DNA of 64,000 nt from Telopea speciosissima (Eukaryota; Streptophyta; Magnoliopsida; Proteales; Proteaceae): NCBI RefSeq assembly GCF_018873765.1, contig NC_057923.1:55608593-55672592 (forward strand), read 5' to 3'. This document shows positions 28,230 through 38,969 of the stretch, piece by piece. The position numbers and the translations under genes were made by a program. Each line of letters begins with the position of its first letter. Position 1 is the first letter of the stretch. Below the pieces are notes generated by a model, which did no database searches, had not been told where the DNA came from, and saw only the letters and a program-made list of their open reading frames with translations.

Positions 28230-28690
28230 GATATATGGCTCCTCTTTTAAGTTACTTCTTGTTGCCGAAAATCCCCTCACTGATGTGGACGTCCTTCAAA
28301 AGGGTAAGACATAGGAAAGGCCCAGAGCAAACTCCGAGGGGGACTCTTTGATGCCTAAGTCAATCTGGCGCACAGACAAATACTAAAGAGAGGGGCACGG
28401 AGAGAGCAACAAGTAAAAAAGTGTTCAGATCCTCGTACCTGGGACCCCCTGTTGGTATTTATACTTGGGGAGGTTACCGAGACGGTTGGAGACTTTCCCC
28501 TACCCCTATCTCCTAGCACGTGGCAGTGATGGGATAGTTATCCCCCCTATCAAGAGCAATGCCCCCCTAGTGGAGGATGAAATCTTCTATAGTTCGACTG
28601 TTTATTCTAACTGTCCTTGGGTCGTGTCTAGGGGCGGTTTCTTGGCCATCAAGGAAAGATCTGCCCCCACGTGTAATGCTTTCCAACAAT
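28230..28690 (-). repeat. Possible solo LTR or terminal fragment
   Basis: On the minus strand a TATA-like GTATAAATACC lies near 28452-28462, preceded by GC-richer sequence and followed by CTTGTTGCTCTCTCCG and AGTCCCCCTCGGAG. This layout resembles an LTR promoter region. No coding domain is attached. Confidence 0.3.
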
Positions 28691-28710
28691 CGGATCGACC
28701 AGTAGGATTC

Positions 28711-28912
28711 TATATACCATGTATCTCATGTTCATTGGCTGATCATTTTTGGGTGTATTATTACCGTACACAAATATAATATTAACATAATATCTCTTTA
28801 TAGCTCCAATATATACCATGTATCTCACGTTCATTGGCTGATCATTTTTGGGTGTATTATTACCGTACACAAATGTAATATTAACATAATATCTCTTTAT
28901 AGCTCCAATAAC
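28711..28912 (+). repeat. Tandem duplication, unit about 100 bp
   Basis: TATATACCATGTATCTCATG with following TCATTGGCTGATCATTTTTG, ending TCTCTTTATAGCTCCAATA, occurs twice in tandem with about three substitutions. Confidence 0.9.
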
Positions 28913-28919
28913 ATGTTTA

Positions 28920-29600
28920 AAATATCCAATAAAAAACCTTAAACTATTAAGTAGAGAGATCCAATTGATATATGATGGCATTCAAGGTCTCAACGTTTTT
29001 CAATTATTTCCAATAGAAAGTACCCAATCCCCATCCAAATTTTGCAATGTCTTGTTGTCCCCTGACTATTGGCTAAACCTTTTATAAGAAAATGATGATT
29101 AAAAATCTAGAAAGAAATGGTTAGTTTAGTGTTTTAACAAGAAAGTAAACTCAACTCATACTATATAAAGGTTGATTGGTCCAATTTAAATGTATTTTCC
29201 CGCAATTGATGCTGACTCTGAAATTTTAAATTACAAAATCTGCCATGAATCTTTTACAAAGCATTGACTAATTCATCACAAGATTGACAGAATTTAAAAT
29301 ATTTTAAAAAATGGAAAAAGAAAAATTCAAATAGAAGCCTTCTCTTTGGTGCAGTCAAAATGCATGCATGAGCTCTGACCACCCCACTTTATTAAGTGCT
29401 CATTTTCAAATTTTTTTGTTTTTGAGAATGGGTTTTCTATCATGCCAGTATAGAGGAATCTGTACATCACATTAATGGCAGTACGGAAAATGGTATCTTT
29501 AATATAGAACCCAAATGATCAGAGCTAGAAAGAAAAAATAATAGAGAATACCATATCAAGGATGTATCAGTGTTTATGATTGATTTCTATGAGCTAAACT
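28920..29600. other. Intergenic, no gene recognised
   Basis: AT-rich spacer. Nothing supportable. Confidence 0.4.
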
Positions 29601-29611
29601 ACTAAGCTAAG

Positions 29612-30148
29612 TAGTGGTGCAAGTTTGGTCCCTAACGGCCCGAGCTGCTTGCCTTGACCCTCCCTGAGACCGAACAGGGCATGGATTGAGATACCCTGGT
29701 CCTAAGGGGGATCAGGAGTGGGAATTTCTGGTCTTGAGTAAGGGTCGGGCCAAGCCAGGGTTGAGGCCTCGAGCTGAGCCCAACCTAGCCCGACATTTTC
29801 TTCTTCTTCCTTCTTCTTTCGTTTCCTCTTTGTGTTTTTCTTCTTCTTTCGTTCTTCTTTCTCTTTTTCTTTTTCTTCTTTCTTCTTCCTCTTTTTCTTC
29901 TTCACCTCAGCCTAGCCCAACCTCTACATCACCCTTCTCCCAGCTTGGCTCAATCCCTATGTTTCTCTTCCCCCTCCTCATGGTCAGGGCCAATTAGGGT
30001 CAGCCCGGCCCGACCCTAATGACTGGTCAGGGTTGAATTTTTCTAGCCTTAAGTCAAGGTCGGGCCAGACATGGTCCCAGCTAAAGGGACTAAAGGTTGA
30101 GTTGGGGTTTTAAAAAGCCCAGTCTAACCCAACCCTGTTGCAGCCCTA
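29612..30148. mobile_element. hAT-like GGGT/CCGACC-rich element, copy 2
   Basis: Ends TAGTGGTGCAAGTTTGG and TTGCAGCCCTA; flanks AAGCTAAG and GAACTAAG agree at 6 of 8. The interior carries GGTCGGGCCAAGCC-type words and a long CTT/TTC tract (29795-29905) that generates Ser/Phe or Lys/Glu shadow frames. Same family as 5902-6469, inverted. Confidence 0.55.
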
Positions 30149-30149
30149 G

Positions 30150-32100
30150 AACTAAGATTCTGGTTTGAAATACTCTGTTTCTTCTAGAAAGAAATAATTC
30201 ACTTGGAAATCAAAGCACACGGTTGAAAGAAAATCATTTCCTCCACTGCTAAAAATGGATGATTTTAGGCAGTGATTAGAGAGGCAGTGTCAGAAAGTGG
30301 AGAGAAATTCCATTAGGATTCTTGAATAAAAACTCTAAGAAAAAGCCCCACTTTGTGTTAAATGGGGAAATTTCAAACACAACACTTATTGAATAAGAAA
30401 CTTAGAGGGGAAGTTACCGAATAGTCACTCAAATTAAAGGCCCACAGTCCCTTAAACTTTGCGACTTCGGTCGAACAATGTGGCCTAACCTAGACATATA
30501 ATTCAGTTATATATGCATGAATGGACTGTGATAGATCTTATTGGGTTTATAAGAAAATATCACACAAAGTCACAAAGTAGATGAATCTCATTATCAAATA
30601 TGTCCAATCAACAATGTCTACTCCGCAAAATTAAATACTGGGTTTGATCCAAAGGCCTAGAAGCTGGAGCAGTTGAGCCCAAATTGTTGAAAATATGGCT
30701 TTTAGGGTACAAGGTCCAACCTATCTATATATATATACAAAGAGAAAGGGAAAAGTGGAAAAGTCTTACTTTTAATCTCTTAAGGCATAACACCAGAAGT
30801 TAGTTAGAGATTAAATTTATTAACCTTGAATTGAAAATCCTACAAAATAAGAAAAGCCTCATCAAGCTTAGCATGACCCTAGCTCTTGCCAATTCAAGCT
30901 ACATTGGGAATGATTTAGTCATTCCAACCAGGCCCAACCAGAGTAACAGGCCCACTCAATTAACTCAATAGAGAGACTAAGGCCTAACTTGACTTTGTCT
31001 TCCCTTTCAATAATAATGTTTGGGGAGAGGGCTTCATACGACGCCAAAATGCAGTTTTAATTCAATAACAGAGGAAGGTGACGAATCGTCCAATAGGGGG
31101 TGCATTTCTTGTTTAATCATAAGAATATATTTGTTACTCTAGAAATGTTGATCAGAAAAGTCACAATAGTCTGACAGTTGGATAGATTTAGGGCCACTTG
31201 ATAAATCACCTCTCAAATTCAATAGTATATTTCAGCAATATGGCCCACCATATATATATACGGATGTTAACAAATCAAATTTGAATCAAATATAACACTA
31301 TTCGTATTCGCATCCAAATAATTGCCGAACGGAATCTACAAGGTAGAAGTATGGATGGATAGCGATGAGCTTTGTAAATGGTTAGTGCAAGGAACTCAAT
31401 CTGACTGGTTGTGTGACTTATTTGATACTCTTCTAATGATTTCGATAGCAAGTACATTAGTTGATAGGGCTAAGTATAGTATGATAGATCAGATAGTTGA
31501 GGAGGATGTATTTGACTTTCTGTTTTGTTAATGGTTATTTCTTTATTTTCAAAAAAAATATTTGGGATCGGATTATTTTTGGAAATTGGGTTTTTGAATA
31601 CGAACTCTCTTAAACAAATACAAACAAATATGGATTTTCGATTATCCATTTACATCTCTCATGGGTCTGGAGAGAGAGCTGCAATGTGGTCTCACTCTCT
31701 GCATTGAGCAGCGGAGAACTAGAAGACGAAATTTTGAAAAAACAAGAAGGTGATAGGATAAATCCACTACACCATTATGATTAACATTGAATTGTCATAT
31801 ATGAAATTACATAGATATCATCATGATTTTTTATTTTTTTTTTGTAATATATTGTGAACTGATAAGGGCATTTGTGTATTTAAAATATTTTTTATACAAC
31901 TATTATTTAATCATATTTTTGTCATTGGACCTTAACGAGATCAGATATTATATGGTCTAAAATGGAAATATACGTATCTGCATCCAATTAGCTTTTGAAC
32001 GGATTTGGATGTAAATATGAATCGAATTCGGATTTTAAATTATCCATTTACATCCCTACATATATGGATTTTTTTCTCTTACTTTTTAAACTTTCTTATT
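30150..32100. other. Intergenic, no gene recognised
   Basis: AT-rich, with words such as CGAATTCGGATTTTAAATTA near 32020 and a similar ATTCGTATTCGCATCC near 31300 that point to decayed repeats. A frame at 31322-31531 is open but has no family signature. Confidence 0.35.
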
Positions 32101-32104
32101 GAGG

Positions 32105-32106
<2 letters not shown>

Positions 32107-32147
<41 letters not shown>

Positions 32148-32345
32148 TAAAAATCTATGCTATCTAACTGTCCAATGAGACTTTAACTATAACTGAAGAC
32201 AGAAGAGAGAGGAGGCGGGGGAGTGAGGGGAGTGGGGAGACGTTGTCTTATGGCACAAGGTGAAGACATAAGAGTCGAACCCATGATCTACTAGGAGTTG
32301 CAGTCTACCCGCAAGGCATCAACCAACTAAACAAGCAGTTGTCTT
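32107..32345 (-). mobile_element. tRNA-derived SINE with 40-nt A tail
   Basis: On the minus strand: box-A-like TTGTTTAGTTGGTTG (32335-32321), box B GGGTTCGACTCT (32282-32271), a body of about 120 bp, and an uninterrupted run of 40 A (T on the plus strand, 32107-32146). This is the order expected of a SINE. The long clean tail suggests a fairly young insertion. Confidence 0.7.
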
Positions 32346-32349
32346 CTTC

Positions 32350-33330
32350 CTATTGAGTTCACTTTGTACACTTCTCAAACAATTTGTTTTTTTAAAACCT
32401 CTATATTGATATATGGGATGCTCGATTGATCTAAAATTTTGACTATAGATAGATGATATTATGGACAACATGTTCCTCAAATTTGAGTCCCAACCAAACT
32501 CCCACAATGCAGTTGTTGAAGGCGTGATGGAATGGAATCTGGAAACCCAGCTCTCCTCATTGAAAATATAGATGGATGACCAAACCCTAAGTAAGCTAAT
32601 GGGCTGGGCATTAAATTCTAACAGGGCCCAATGGGCTACAGACCTTTAAAGTAAGCATGGGATTGGTCCAAAGTGGAATGCACCGGTGATTCGATGCCCA
32701 ATGGCAGCCCATAAGTCTAAGTTATTGGCCCATGTTCAAGCTATAACAGGTGGATCTACATTCAAGAGGCCTATAGGGCAATCCGAGCCCACTGATTGTC
32801 CCTCACCTGGGTTGGAGAGAGACTCTCCAGCTAAGTGCCCAAACAGAACTGTGAGGTGGTGCCCAGTAGTCATTCTGATAATAGGCCCATGGGCCCTGAA
32901 ACAACATTGATTTTGTGAGTCAAGTCGGATCAAAGCGGTCTAACATAGACAAATAATTCAATCACAGATCGACTAGGCAAAATGACCTTTAATTAGGGTA
33001 CAAGATTGATGGACTAGGAAAAATGACCTTTAATTAAGATTTTATTTTTGGAGCTTTACTCTCCTAAATGCTTAGCCCACCATCACCAATATTTATACAT
33101 ACACAACCCTAGTTGACTAGTGACAAATTTTTATTTTAGCATTTTATTTTTATGCACGAATTTTATAAATTTTTAATGAAAATTCTTTTAGATCGGGTTT
33201 TATATCATTAATTGCATACTTAGTTTTTTTGCTAATTAGAACTCTCTTACATCTCTATTTTCTTGTTTCATATTGATGATATGCTTCTTCAATTATTTAG
33301 ATCAAATATTTATTATTAAAACAAACACCA
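32350..33330. other. Intergenic, no gene recognised
   Basis: A GC-richer section at 32620-32910 has inverted CCCATGGGC/GGCCCATG words but no definable element. The rest is AT-rich. Confidence 0.35.
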
Positions 33331-33334
33331 AGAA

Positions 33335-33680
33335 ATACGAAGAAACAAAACAAAGCAAAGATGACATAGAGATTTAACATTGTTTACACACCAATATGAT
33401 GTGTTACATCCATGAGTGAAGCTAAAGATGATTCACTATGTCATGGAAAAAAAGTACAGTGGAGATCACTCAAGAACACTAAAAATTGCGACAAAATCTC
33501 TTCCTAAAAACTCTAACCCGAAAAACCCTCAAATCTTACTTGTTTTACTTGCTTACATAACATGATGATAGACAAAAATATTTTTCCATGTTGGGTCAAT
33601 ATATTGGGTCGGGCTTCTGCTACCATCAGACCTCAGAAAAAATCCCATTGAAGTCATCATAAAAAATGTCAGAGCTGGTC
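33335..33680 (+). repeat. Dispersed repeat, second copy of 24540-24890
   Basis: Shares TAGAGATTTAAC, CACCAATATGATGTG, ACATCCATG, GATTCACTATGT and ACTTGTTT..CTTGCTTA words in the same order as at 24.5 kb. Probably a piece of an LTR element. No coding content. Confidence 0.6.
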
Positions 33681-33689
33681 AATCTTCGA

Positions 33690-33815
33690 AACAGTACAAG
33701 AATGAGACACACATAACAATAGTCAAAAATTTCATGCACGGTTGTGCACCCTTGCATGGTCTTGTCCCCTCTCACAATAGGGGGTTGAATGACCAGCCCC
33801 ACCCCTATTTGATGC
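33690..33815. repeat. Possible foldback-core remnant
   Basis: Contains AGGGGGTTGAATGACCAGCC, the core seen in reverse, between CTCTCACAAT and CCCACCCC. Arms are not clearly paired. Confidence 0.3.
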
Positions 33816-34502
33816 ATTGTGACTTCTTTTTCCTTATGCGGCCTTACATGAAACTGGTTGAACGGGATAAGCTATATGTTTAACTTATTTCTAGTCCGTA
33901 ATCTAATCTGAACCAATCTCTTAGTTAGATCATGTGTCATTTGAGCCATGTGTTCTTTATGGCCCCTCGACCACTATTTATGTGGTGCTCTATGTATTCT
34001 CAAAGTTAAGACTTCTAATTAATACAAAAAGTAATTGTTTTTAAGATGGACTCATGTGATAGAAGGCCCTCACATTTTCCATTTGTAAACTTTAAAATGA
34101 GCATGTTGCATGAAGTCAAAGTTTGTTTAAATAATGTAATATTAAAATAGATACCACTAACCTCTATTATTAAATGCATATGATTACATATTAGAGGTTA
34201 CATTATGCTTCTAAACTTCATTGGCAAGATGAATGTGAAGTCCTCCATCACATTACCCATCAACATCAATCAAAAAGGCAACGAAATAGTTAGAAATTGT
34301 GGCCTTTTGAAATTGACTGTAATTAATTAATCATTAAATTTATATTTTTCATATGGTTCATTGTTTTCAATGTAAAATAACCTAATAAGAAAATTTTACC
34401 ATTTTTACTCCCCCCAAAAAAAGAAGAAAATTTTACCATGAAAACCAATTTTCCGATGATTGTTTTAAAATTTATATAGAAGAACACATATTTTCTAGAA
34501 TA

Positions 34503-34690
34503 AGCATGGCAAATTTTACGTGCAATTTGATCGAAAAATATTTCTGTGTGAACTTTTAATTTTAATTCTTGAAAGTTGAGAGTACCCTTTGTTCCTTTGG
34601 ATGGATCACACAAGTAGCCAATGGATCTATAAGACCCATCCAAATTCGATTCTCACAACCATATGATAGGAGCAGCTGCATATTATAAAT
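34503..34690 (+). repeat. Duplicated sequence X, copy 1
   Basis: AATTTTACGTGCAATTTGAT, GAGAGTACCCTTTGTTCCTT, TGGATGGATCACA and CAACCATATGATAGGA occur in the same order at 37029-37185. The copy ends 25 bp before element B. Confidence 0.85.
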
Positions 34691-34715
34691 GGCATTTTGT
34701 TTTAAATTTTTTTAA

Positions 34716-37004
34716 GGGTAAAATACACGTATCCGTTATAATACACCCAATATTCCTCGTATCCCTCTAAACGGATCAATATTCCACGTACCACCCTTCA
34801 ATATTCCACATATCAACCCTGCTTTACACCTCAAATGCCAGATAGGTCCCCATCTGTTAAATACCACCTTTAGATGTCAGAATTTTGACCATTTTACCCT
34901 TTGCTCTATTTTCTTAAATCTGAAAAAACTTAATTACCCTCATTTATTTGTTGCCCTAAACTAATTAAAAATGACCATTTTACTTTTTGTTTTATTTTTA
35001 TAAATGAAAAATCTAATTGCCCTCATTTATGTATTACCTTAACCTAATTTGAAAAGACTATTTTACCCTTAAATACTTGTTCCTAAAAACCCTAAAATAC
35101 CCTCATCTTCCCCAAATCATCATCTTCTTTTACATACCCACCACCACCACTGCCACCCAACTCGACAATCGACATTCGATAATCGCCGCCACCTACGCCA
35201 CCGCTGCCGCCGTGAACTGAAGGGAACCCTTTTTGAGTTTTTTTTTTTTCCATTCCAGTCTCCGCTGTCTTTGTCCTGTATATGTGTTTGTTTTGTTGTA
35301 TGAGTTGGGTTGGGTTTTTTGATCTATAGAATGAAATGGGTTTCTGTCTTCCTTCCTGTTCCTTTTTCTTCTGGGTGACTACGATTACTCAGACGCTAAG
35401 GAACCTAGATTCGGTGGGATCGGATCGCTTAGAGAGTTAGAAGAAACGTCAAGCCTCTGTAACTTTGCATTTGAACCGAGCTTGTGTGGGAGTAAAGATT
35501 CGAGCCTTGGAAGCTCACCGATTCCGACAGGGATTTCGCCGGTTAAGTTGTTGTCCATTAAGCCCAACCAAATCAGCTCCTTCAATGTAGAAAGCCCTTC
35601 TGGAATCGAGCCTGATAGGAGATTATCTGATAAATCAAGAACTTTCAGAACTCCCAAATCGGAAAAACTCAGAGGAATTTCACCAATAAACTTGTTACCG
35701 AAGAGAAACAGAGACTCGAGCAATGTTAAGTTCCCAAGCTCGGATGGTAGATAACCAGAGAGATTCGAAGTAGAAATGTCGAGGTATCTGAGATTAGATA
35801 AAAGGCCGAACTCCACTGGAACCCCACCAGAGAACACATTGTAACCGATCTCCAAGTGTTCGAGCTGAGTCAAAAAACAAAACTCAGGTGGAATCGGTCC
35901 CTGCAAATTATTTCCTGATAAATGTAGAAACTTCAACCACGATAAACCGCCATAACGTGCCGGAATGCTACCTTGGAAGAAGCTCCCACCAAGGTTGAGC
36001 ACTTGGAGAAACCGAAGCCTAATGATTTCCTGTGGCAACTGACCCGTGACACTGTTGCTGAAAGCGTTAGTAGAAAGGGCGTTGGTATTCCAGTCATGGA
36101 GAGAAGAAAGAGGGTCTTTAACAGAAGCTTTGAGGTAAAGTAGAGAGACTAGTTGAAGAGGGAGAGTTGCAGAGAGAACCACAGTAACTTCCAAGGAGAA
36201 GAAGAAGAGGAAGGTGAGAGAGAAAGGAGACTTGGGTTTCATGGCTTTTTGGGTTTGAGTTGAATTAAGTTTAGAAAGGTGTGGATTTAAGGGAGGGGAG
36301 ATTTCGATGGAGAGAAACACTTTTTGGGAGTGTTGGGTGCAGAGGGTGTTTCCATGATGATTGCTTCAGTGGGTGGTGGTGGTGGGTGGCGGTGGTAGAT
36401 GTCACAATCCAACGGAAGTGGCGGATCCCAGAATTTCTGCAATGGAGGTGGTGCTGGAGGTGGTTGGTGCTATTAATAGTGGTGGGTGGCGGTGGTGCTG
36501 GAGGTGGTTGGTGCTATTAATGGTGGTGGTGATTGTGGTGGTGGTGGTGGAGGTGGTGGTGGGTGTGTAAAAGAAGATAATGATTTGGGGAAGACGAGGG
36601 CATTTTGGTATTTTCAAATTTTAGCAAATAGGTCGGGGCAATTAAGTGTTTTCAAATTTTAGAAAAAATAGAAGAAATGGTAGTTTGGTCATTTTATAGC
36701 ATTTAACACTTGGTGTGGACTTAAATGACATTAGGGGGTGGCAAAATGGTCATTTTCAATTAGTTTAGGACAACAAATAAGTGAGTAATTAAGTTTTTTC
36801 AAATTTAAGAAAATGGAACAAAGGATAAAATGATCAAAATTTTGGCATTTAATGGTGTATTTAACGGATTGGACCTATCTGGTATTTGGGGTGTAAATCA
36901 GGGGTGATACGTGGAATATTGAAGGATGGTATGTGGAATATTGAGCCACTTAAGGGGCACAAGGAATATTGGGTGCATTATAAAAAGGTATGTGTACTTT
37001 ACCC
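34716..37004. mobile_element. Mutator-like (Pack-MULE-like) element B carrying an LRR receptor fragment
   Basis: The left end GGGTAAAATACACGTATCC is the imperfect reverse complement of the right end (GTATGTGTACTTTACCC). Inverted similarity continues for about 440 bp through CACCCAATATTCCTCG, CAATATTCCACATATCA, CCAGATAGGTCC and TCTTCTTTTACATACCCACC. The flanks are TTTTTTTAA on both sides (34707-34715; 37005-37013), a 9-bp duplication, though of low complexity. No transposase. The centre holds a TDR/PXY-like gene fragment. The right terminal repeat contains a GGT-rich simple repeat. Confidence 0.8.
35385..36242 (-). pseudogene. Captured, internally shortened 5' part of a TDR/PXY-like LRR receptor kinase gene
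   Basis: From the ATG at 36242 the frame is open for 285 codons: a signal peptide (FSLTFLFFFSLEVTVVLS), an N-terminal LRR cap with SLLYLKASVKDPLSSLHDW, then plant LRRs (LEIGYNVFSGGVP, LDISTSNLSGYLPSELGNL, LDLSDNLLSGSIP, NNLTGEIPVGIGELP). The series matches the TDIF-receptor (PXY/TDR) ectodomain. It lacks the Cys-pair cap segment and first repeats after HDW, and one repeat before LPHKLGSN; both joins stay in frame. There is no transmembrane or kinase part. It lies wholly within the inverted repeats of element B. A secreted LRR fragment could be made if transcribed, but function is unproven. Confidence 0.8.
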
Positions 37005-37028
37005 TTTTTTTAAATGATTTTCTGGACT

Positions 37029-37185
37029 AGGCTTGGAAAATTTTACTTGCAGTTTGATCATAATTTTTAATTTCTTGAGAGTACCCTTTGTTGCTTCGGA
37101 TGGATCACATATAGCCAATGTATCTATTAGACCCATCCACATGGTTCCCACAACCATATGATAGGATCTGCATATTATAAATAAG
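37029..37185 (+). repeat. Duplicated sequence X, copy 2
   Basis: Matches 34503-34690 with small deletions. It lies between elements B and C. Both X copies are followed by GCATATTATAAAT and a T/A-rich spacer, the spacer in which B and C respectively are inserted. Confidence 0.85.
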
Positions 37186-37223
37186 GATTTTTTTTAAAAT
37201 TATTTTTAAATAATTTTATGATA

Positions 37224-37232
37224 TAAATTAAA
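37224..37232 (+). repeat. 9-bp target site duplication of element C (left)
   Basis: TAAATTAAA, repeated exactly at 38956-38964. A 9-bp duplication is the hallmark of Mutator-superfamily insertion. Confidence 0.9.
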
Positions 37233-38955
37233 GGGTTTTTTACAATTACCATCCTAAAATCTTTACTATCTACTATTACCCCCCCTCCAAAAATCTTTCA
37301 AACAACTGATACCCCCCTTTGATGCATATTAACCACTAACTGACCCCCACCGTTACATTTTCGTTACGGTGGGGGTTAGTCAGGACGGTGTGCTGTTGTC
37401 ACGAATTTTCTAAGACCAAAATGCCCTTTTGGGTTGGTAATTGTAATTAAAAAAAAAAAAAAAAAAAACCACCATTGCTGATTGACCATCCTTCTCCTTC
37501 TCCTTCTCCTTCTTCTTCCTCCTCTGCAACCCCAAACAGAGAGGTTAAAAGGGCATCTCTCTCCTCTACTCTTCTCTCTTCCCTCATCCTCCGCTGTTCC
37601 ATTTCACTTCATTTCAAGTTTCAAACCTTCATAGTCTTTACTGATAAAACTAATCAAAATCGAGTCCCAAAACAAAATTGCTTAAAAAAGCATCTCTAAT
37701 ATATCAATTTCCAAGTTAGAATCAATGGCGACAGAGTGAGACGAACTATAGCAAGAAGGAGCCTTTGTCACTCTTGCTCTAACAACCTCCTCTCTTGAGC
37801 CCTCCTCTTCATTTTCTCCCTCCACTGCATCTCCATCCTCTGCTGCTGATTAAAGAACTCTTGCAACATCTCCTGAATGCTCCCACCAGTAATCCTCACT
37901 GATCTCTCCGAGGTCCTCGGTTGCTGCGGATGCTTCTCCTTATCAGCTTTCCTCTTCCGGCGGTTTCCACTCCTCGTGAGTCGCTTTTCTTCGCTTTCAT
38001 CTTCATCCTCTTCATCGTCCTCTGAGAAATCATCAAAAGATCGATCTCCCCCACTTAGCTTCTTCACCTTCTTCTTCGCCTGCACATTCCCAACCTTTGA
38101 TTCCAATAATAATCTCTGCATATTCTTCTCCCTTTCAACGAAAACCGCATGTAGCTCCTCAAAGAACGGACATTGCCGTCCATTGTCTGGATCAGATGTC
38201 TCTTTCCCCTGCATAAAAAATTAACCCAAAAAAATCAGGCCAAAAAAATAAAAGGCAATTTTTTTCAACCCAAAAAATCAATCCCAAAAAAAAGGTGGCA
38301 AATTTCGATCTGTGTTTTTCAAGAAATGATCAGATTAGGAATCACCTTGTATCGATTAACGAGATTCTTCCACTTGCACTTGCACTGATTAGGGCTTCTT
38401 CTGTAGCATCTCTTCTTCATCTTTACTGCAACGCTCTCCCACAGCGTCTTGTTTCGCTTCGTAACAGTGAAATCCCTCTCTAATTCGGCTCTGATCGCGA
38501 TAAAATCTTTCGTCTCTTGATGGCTCCACTGAGGAACTCTATCGTCCTTCTTGAGTGGAACGCTCGTCAATTGCATCTCGCTGGTGGATGGTTGCACTTG
38601 CAGCGGCAAAGATGAGATCATGTTCAATCGACCTAAGCCTTCATTCTCTCCGCTTCCCATCATCTTCTTTCTCTCTCTCAGGTTTGGGGTTGCAGAGGAG
38701 GAAGAAGGAGGAGAAGGACGGTGATGGTTTTTTTTTTTTTTTTTTTTTACAATTACCACCCCAAAAGGACATTTTGATTTTAGAAAATTCGTGACAACGG
38801 CACACTGTCATGACTAATCCCCATCGTTACGAAAATGTAACGGCAGAGTCAGTTAGTGGTTAGTATACATCAGAGGAGGGTAACAGTTATTTGAAAGTTT
38901 TGGGGAGGATAATAGTAGATAATAAAGATTTTGGGATGGTAATTGTAAAAAACCC
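37233..38955. mobile_element. Pack-MULE-like element C carrying a trihelix gene
   Basis: Ends GGGTTTTTTACAATTACCAT and (right, reversed) GGGTTTTTTACAATTACCAT are identical for the first 20 bp or more. Inverted similarity runs about 230 bp, including CGTTACATTTTCGT and GTTGTCACGAATTTTCTAA. A perfect 9-bp target duplication TAAATTAAA flanks it. Similarity of the two ends continues into CTTCTTCCTCCTCTGCAACC, which on the right lies just upstream of the captured gene start, so part of the captured 5' region is present at both ends. No transposase; 1,723 bp. Confidence 0.88.
37768..38663 (-). pseudogene. Captured, C-terminally truncated GT-3-like trihelix transcription factor gene
   Basis: Exon 1 is 38663-38346 and exon 2 is 38208-37768, with a GT-AG intron of 137 bp; 252 residues. 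The trihelix (SANT-like) DNA-binding domain is complete: VPQWSHQETKDFIAIRAELE, then LWESVAVKMKKRCYRRSPNQCKCKWKNLVNRYK with the aromatic/Trp spacing of the family. After the splice come GKETSDPDNGRQCPFFEELH, an acidic EDDEEDEDESEE segment, a basic segment, and the start of a C-terminal coiled coil (EMQWREKMKRRAQERRLLEQ). The coiled coil stops early at TGA where GT-3 proteins continue. The 5' end, intron and start codon are kept. It sits inside element C and is called a captured copy, not the parent gene; a truncated protein is possible. Confidence 0.75.
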
Positions 38956-38964
38956 TAAATTAAA
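38956..38964 (+). repeat. 9-bp target site duplication of element C (right)
   Basis: TAAATTAAA, identical to 37224-37232. Confidence 0.9.
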
Positions 38965-38969
38965 AGAAA

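Noticed and set aside
28711-28912. Direct repeats considered as a CRISPR-like array
   Set aside because: Only two adjacent units of about 100 bp without spacers; a plain tandem duplication in a plant genome.
29702-29997. Lys/Glu-rich (-) and Ser/Phe-rich (+) open frames
   Set aside because: Produced by the CTT/TTC tract inside a hAT-like element; no domain.
32271-32335. tRNA-like A and B boxes
   Set aside because: No acceptor or anticodon stems visible by eye and a long A tail follows, so SINE rather than a tRNA gene.
36281-36617. Overlapping Gly/Val-rich and Thr-rich open frames on both strands
   Set aside because: They are translations of a GGT/ACC simple repeat within the right terminal repeat of element B.
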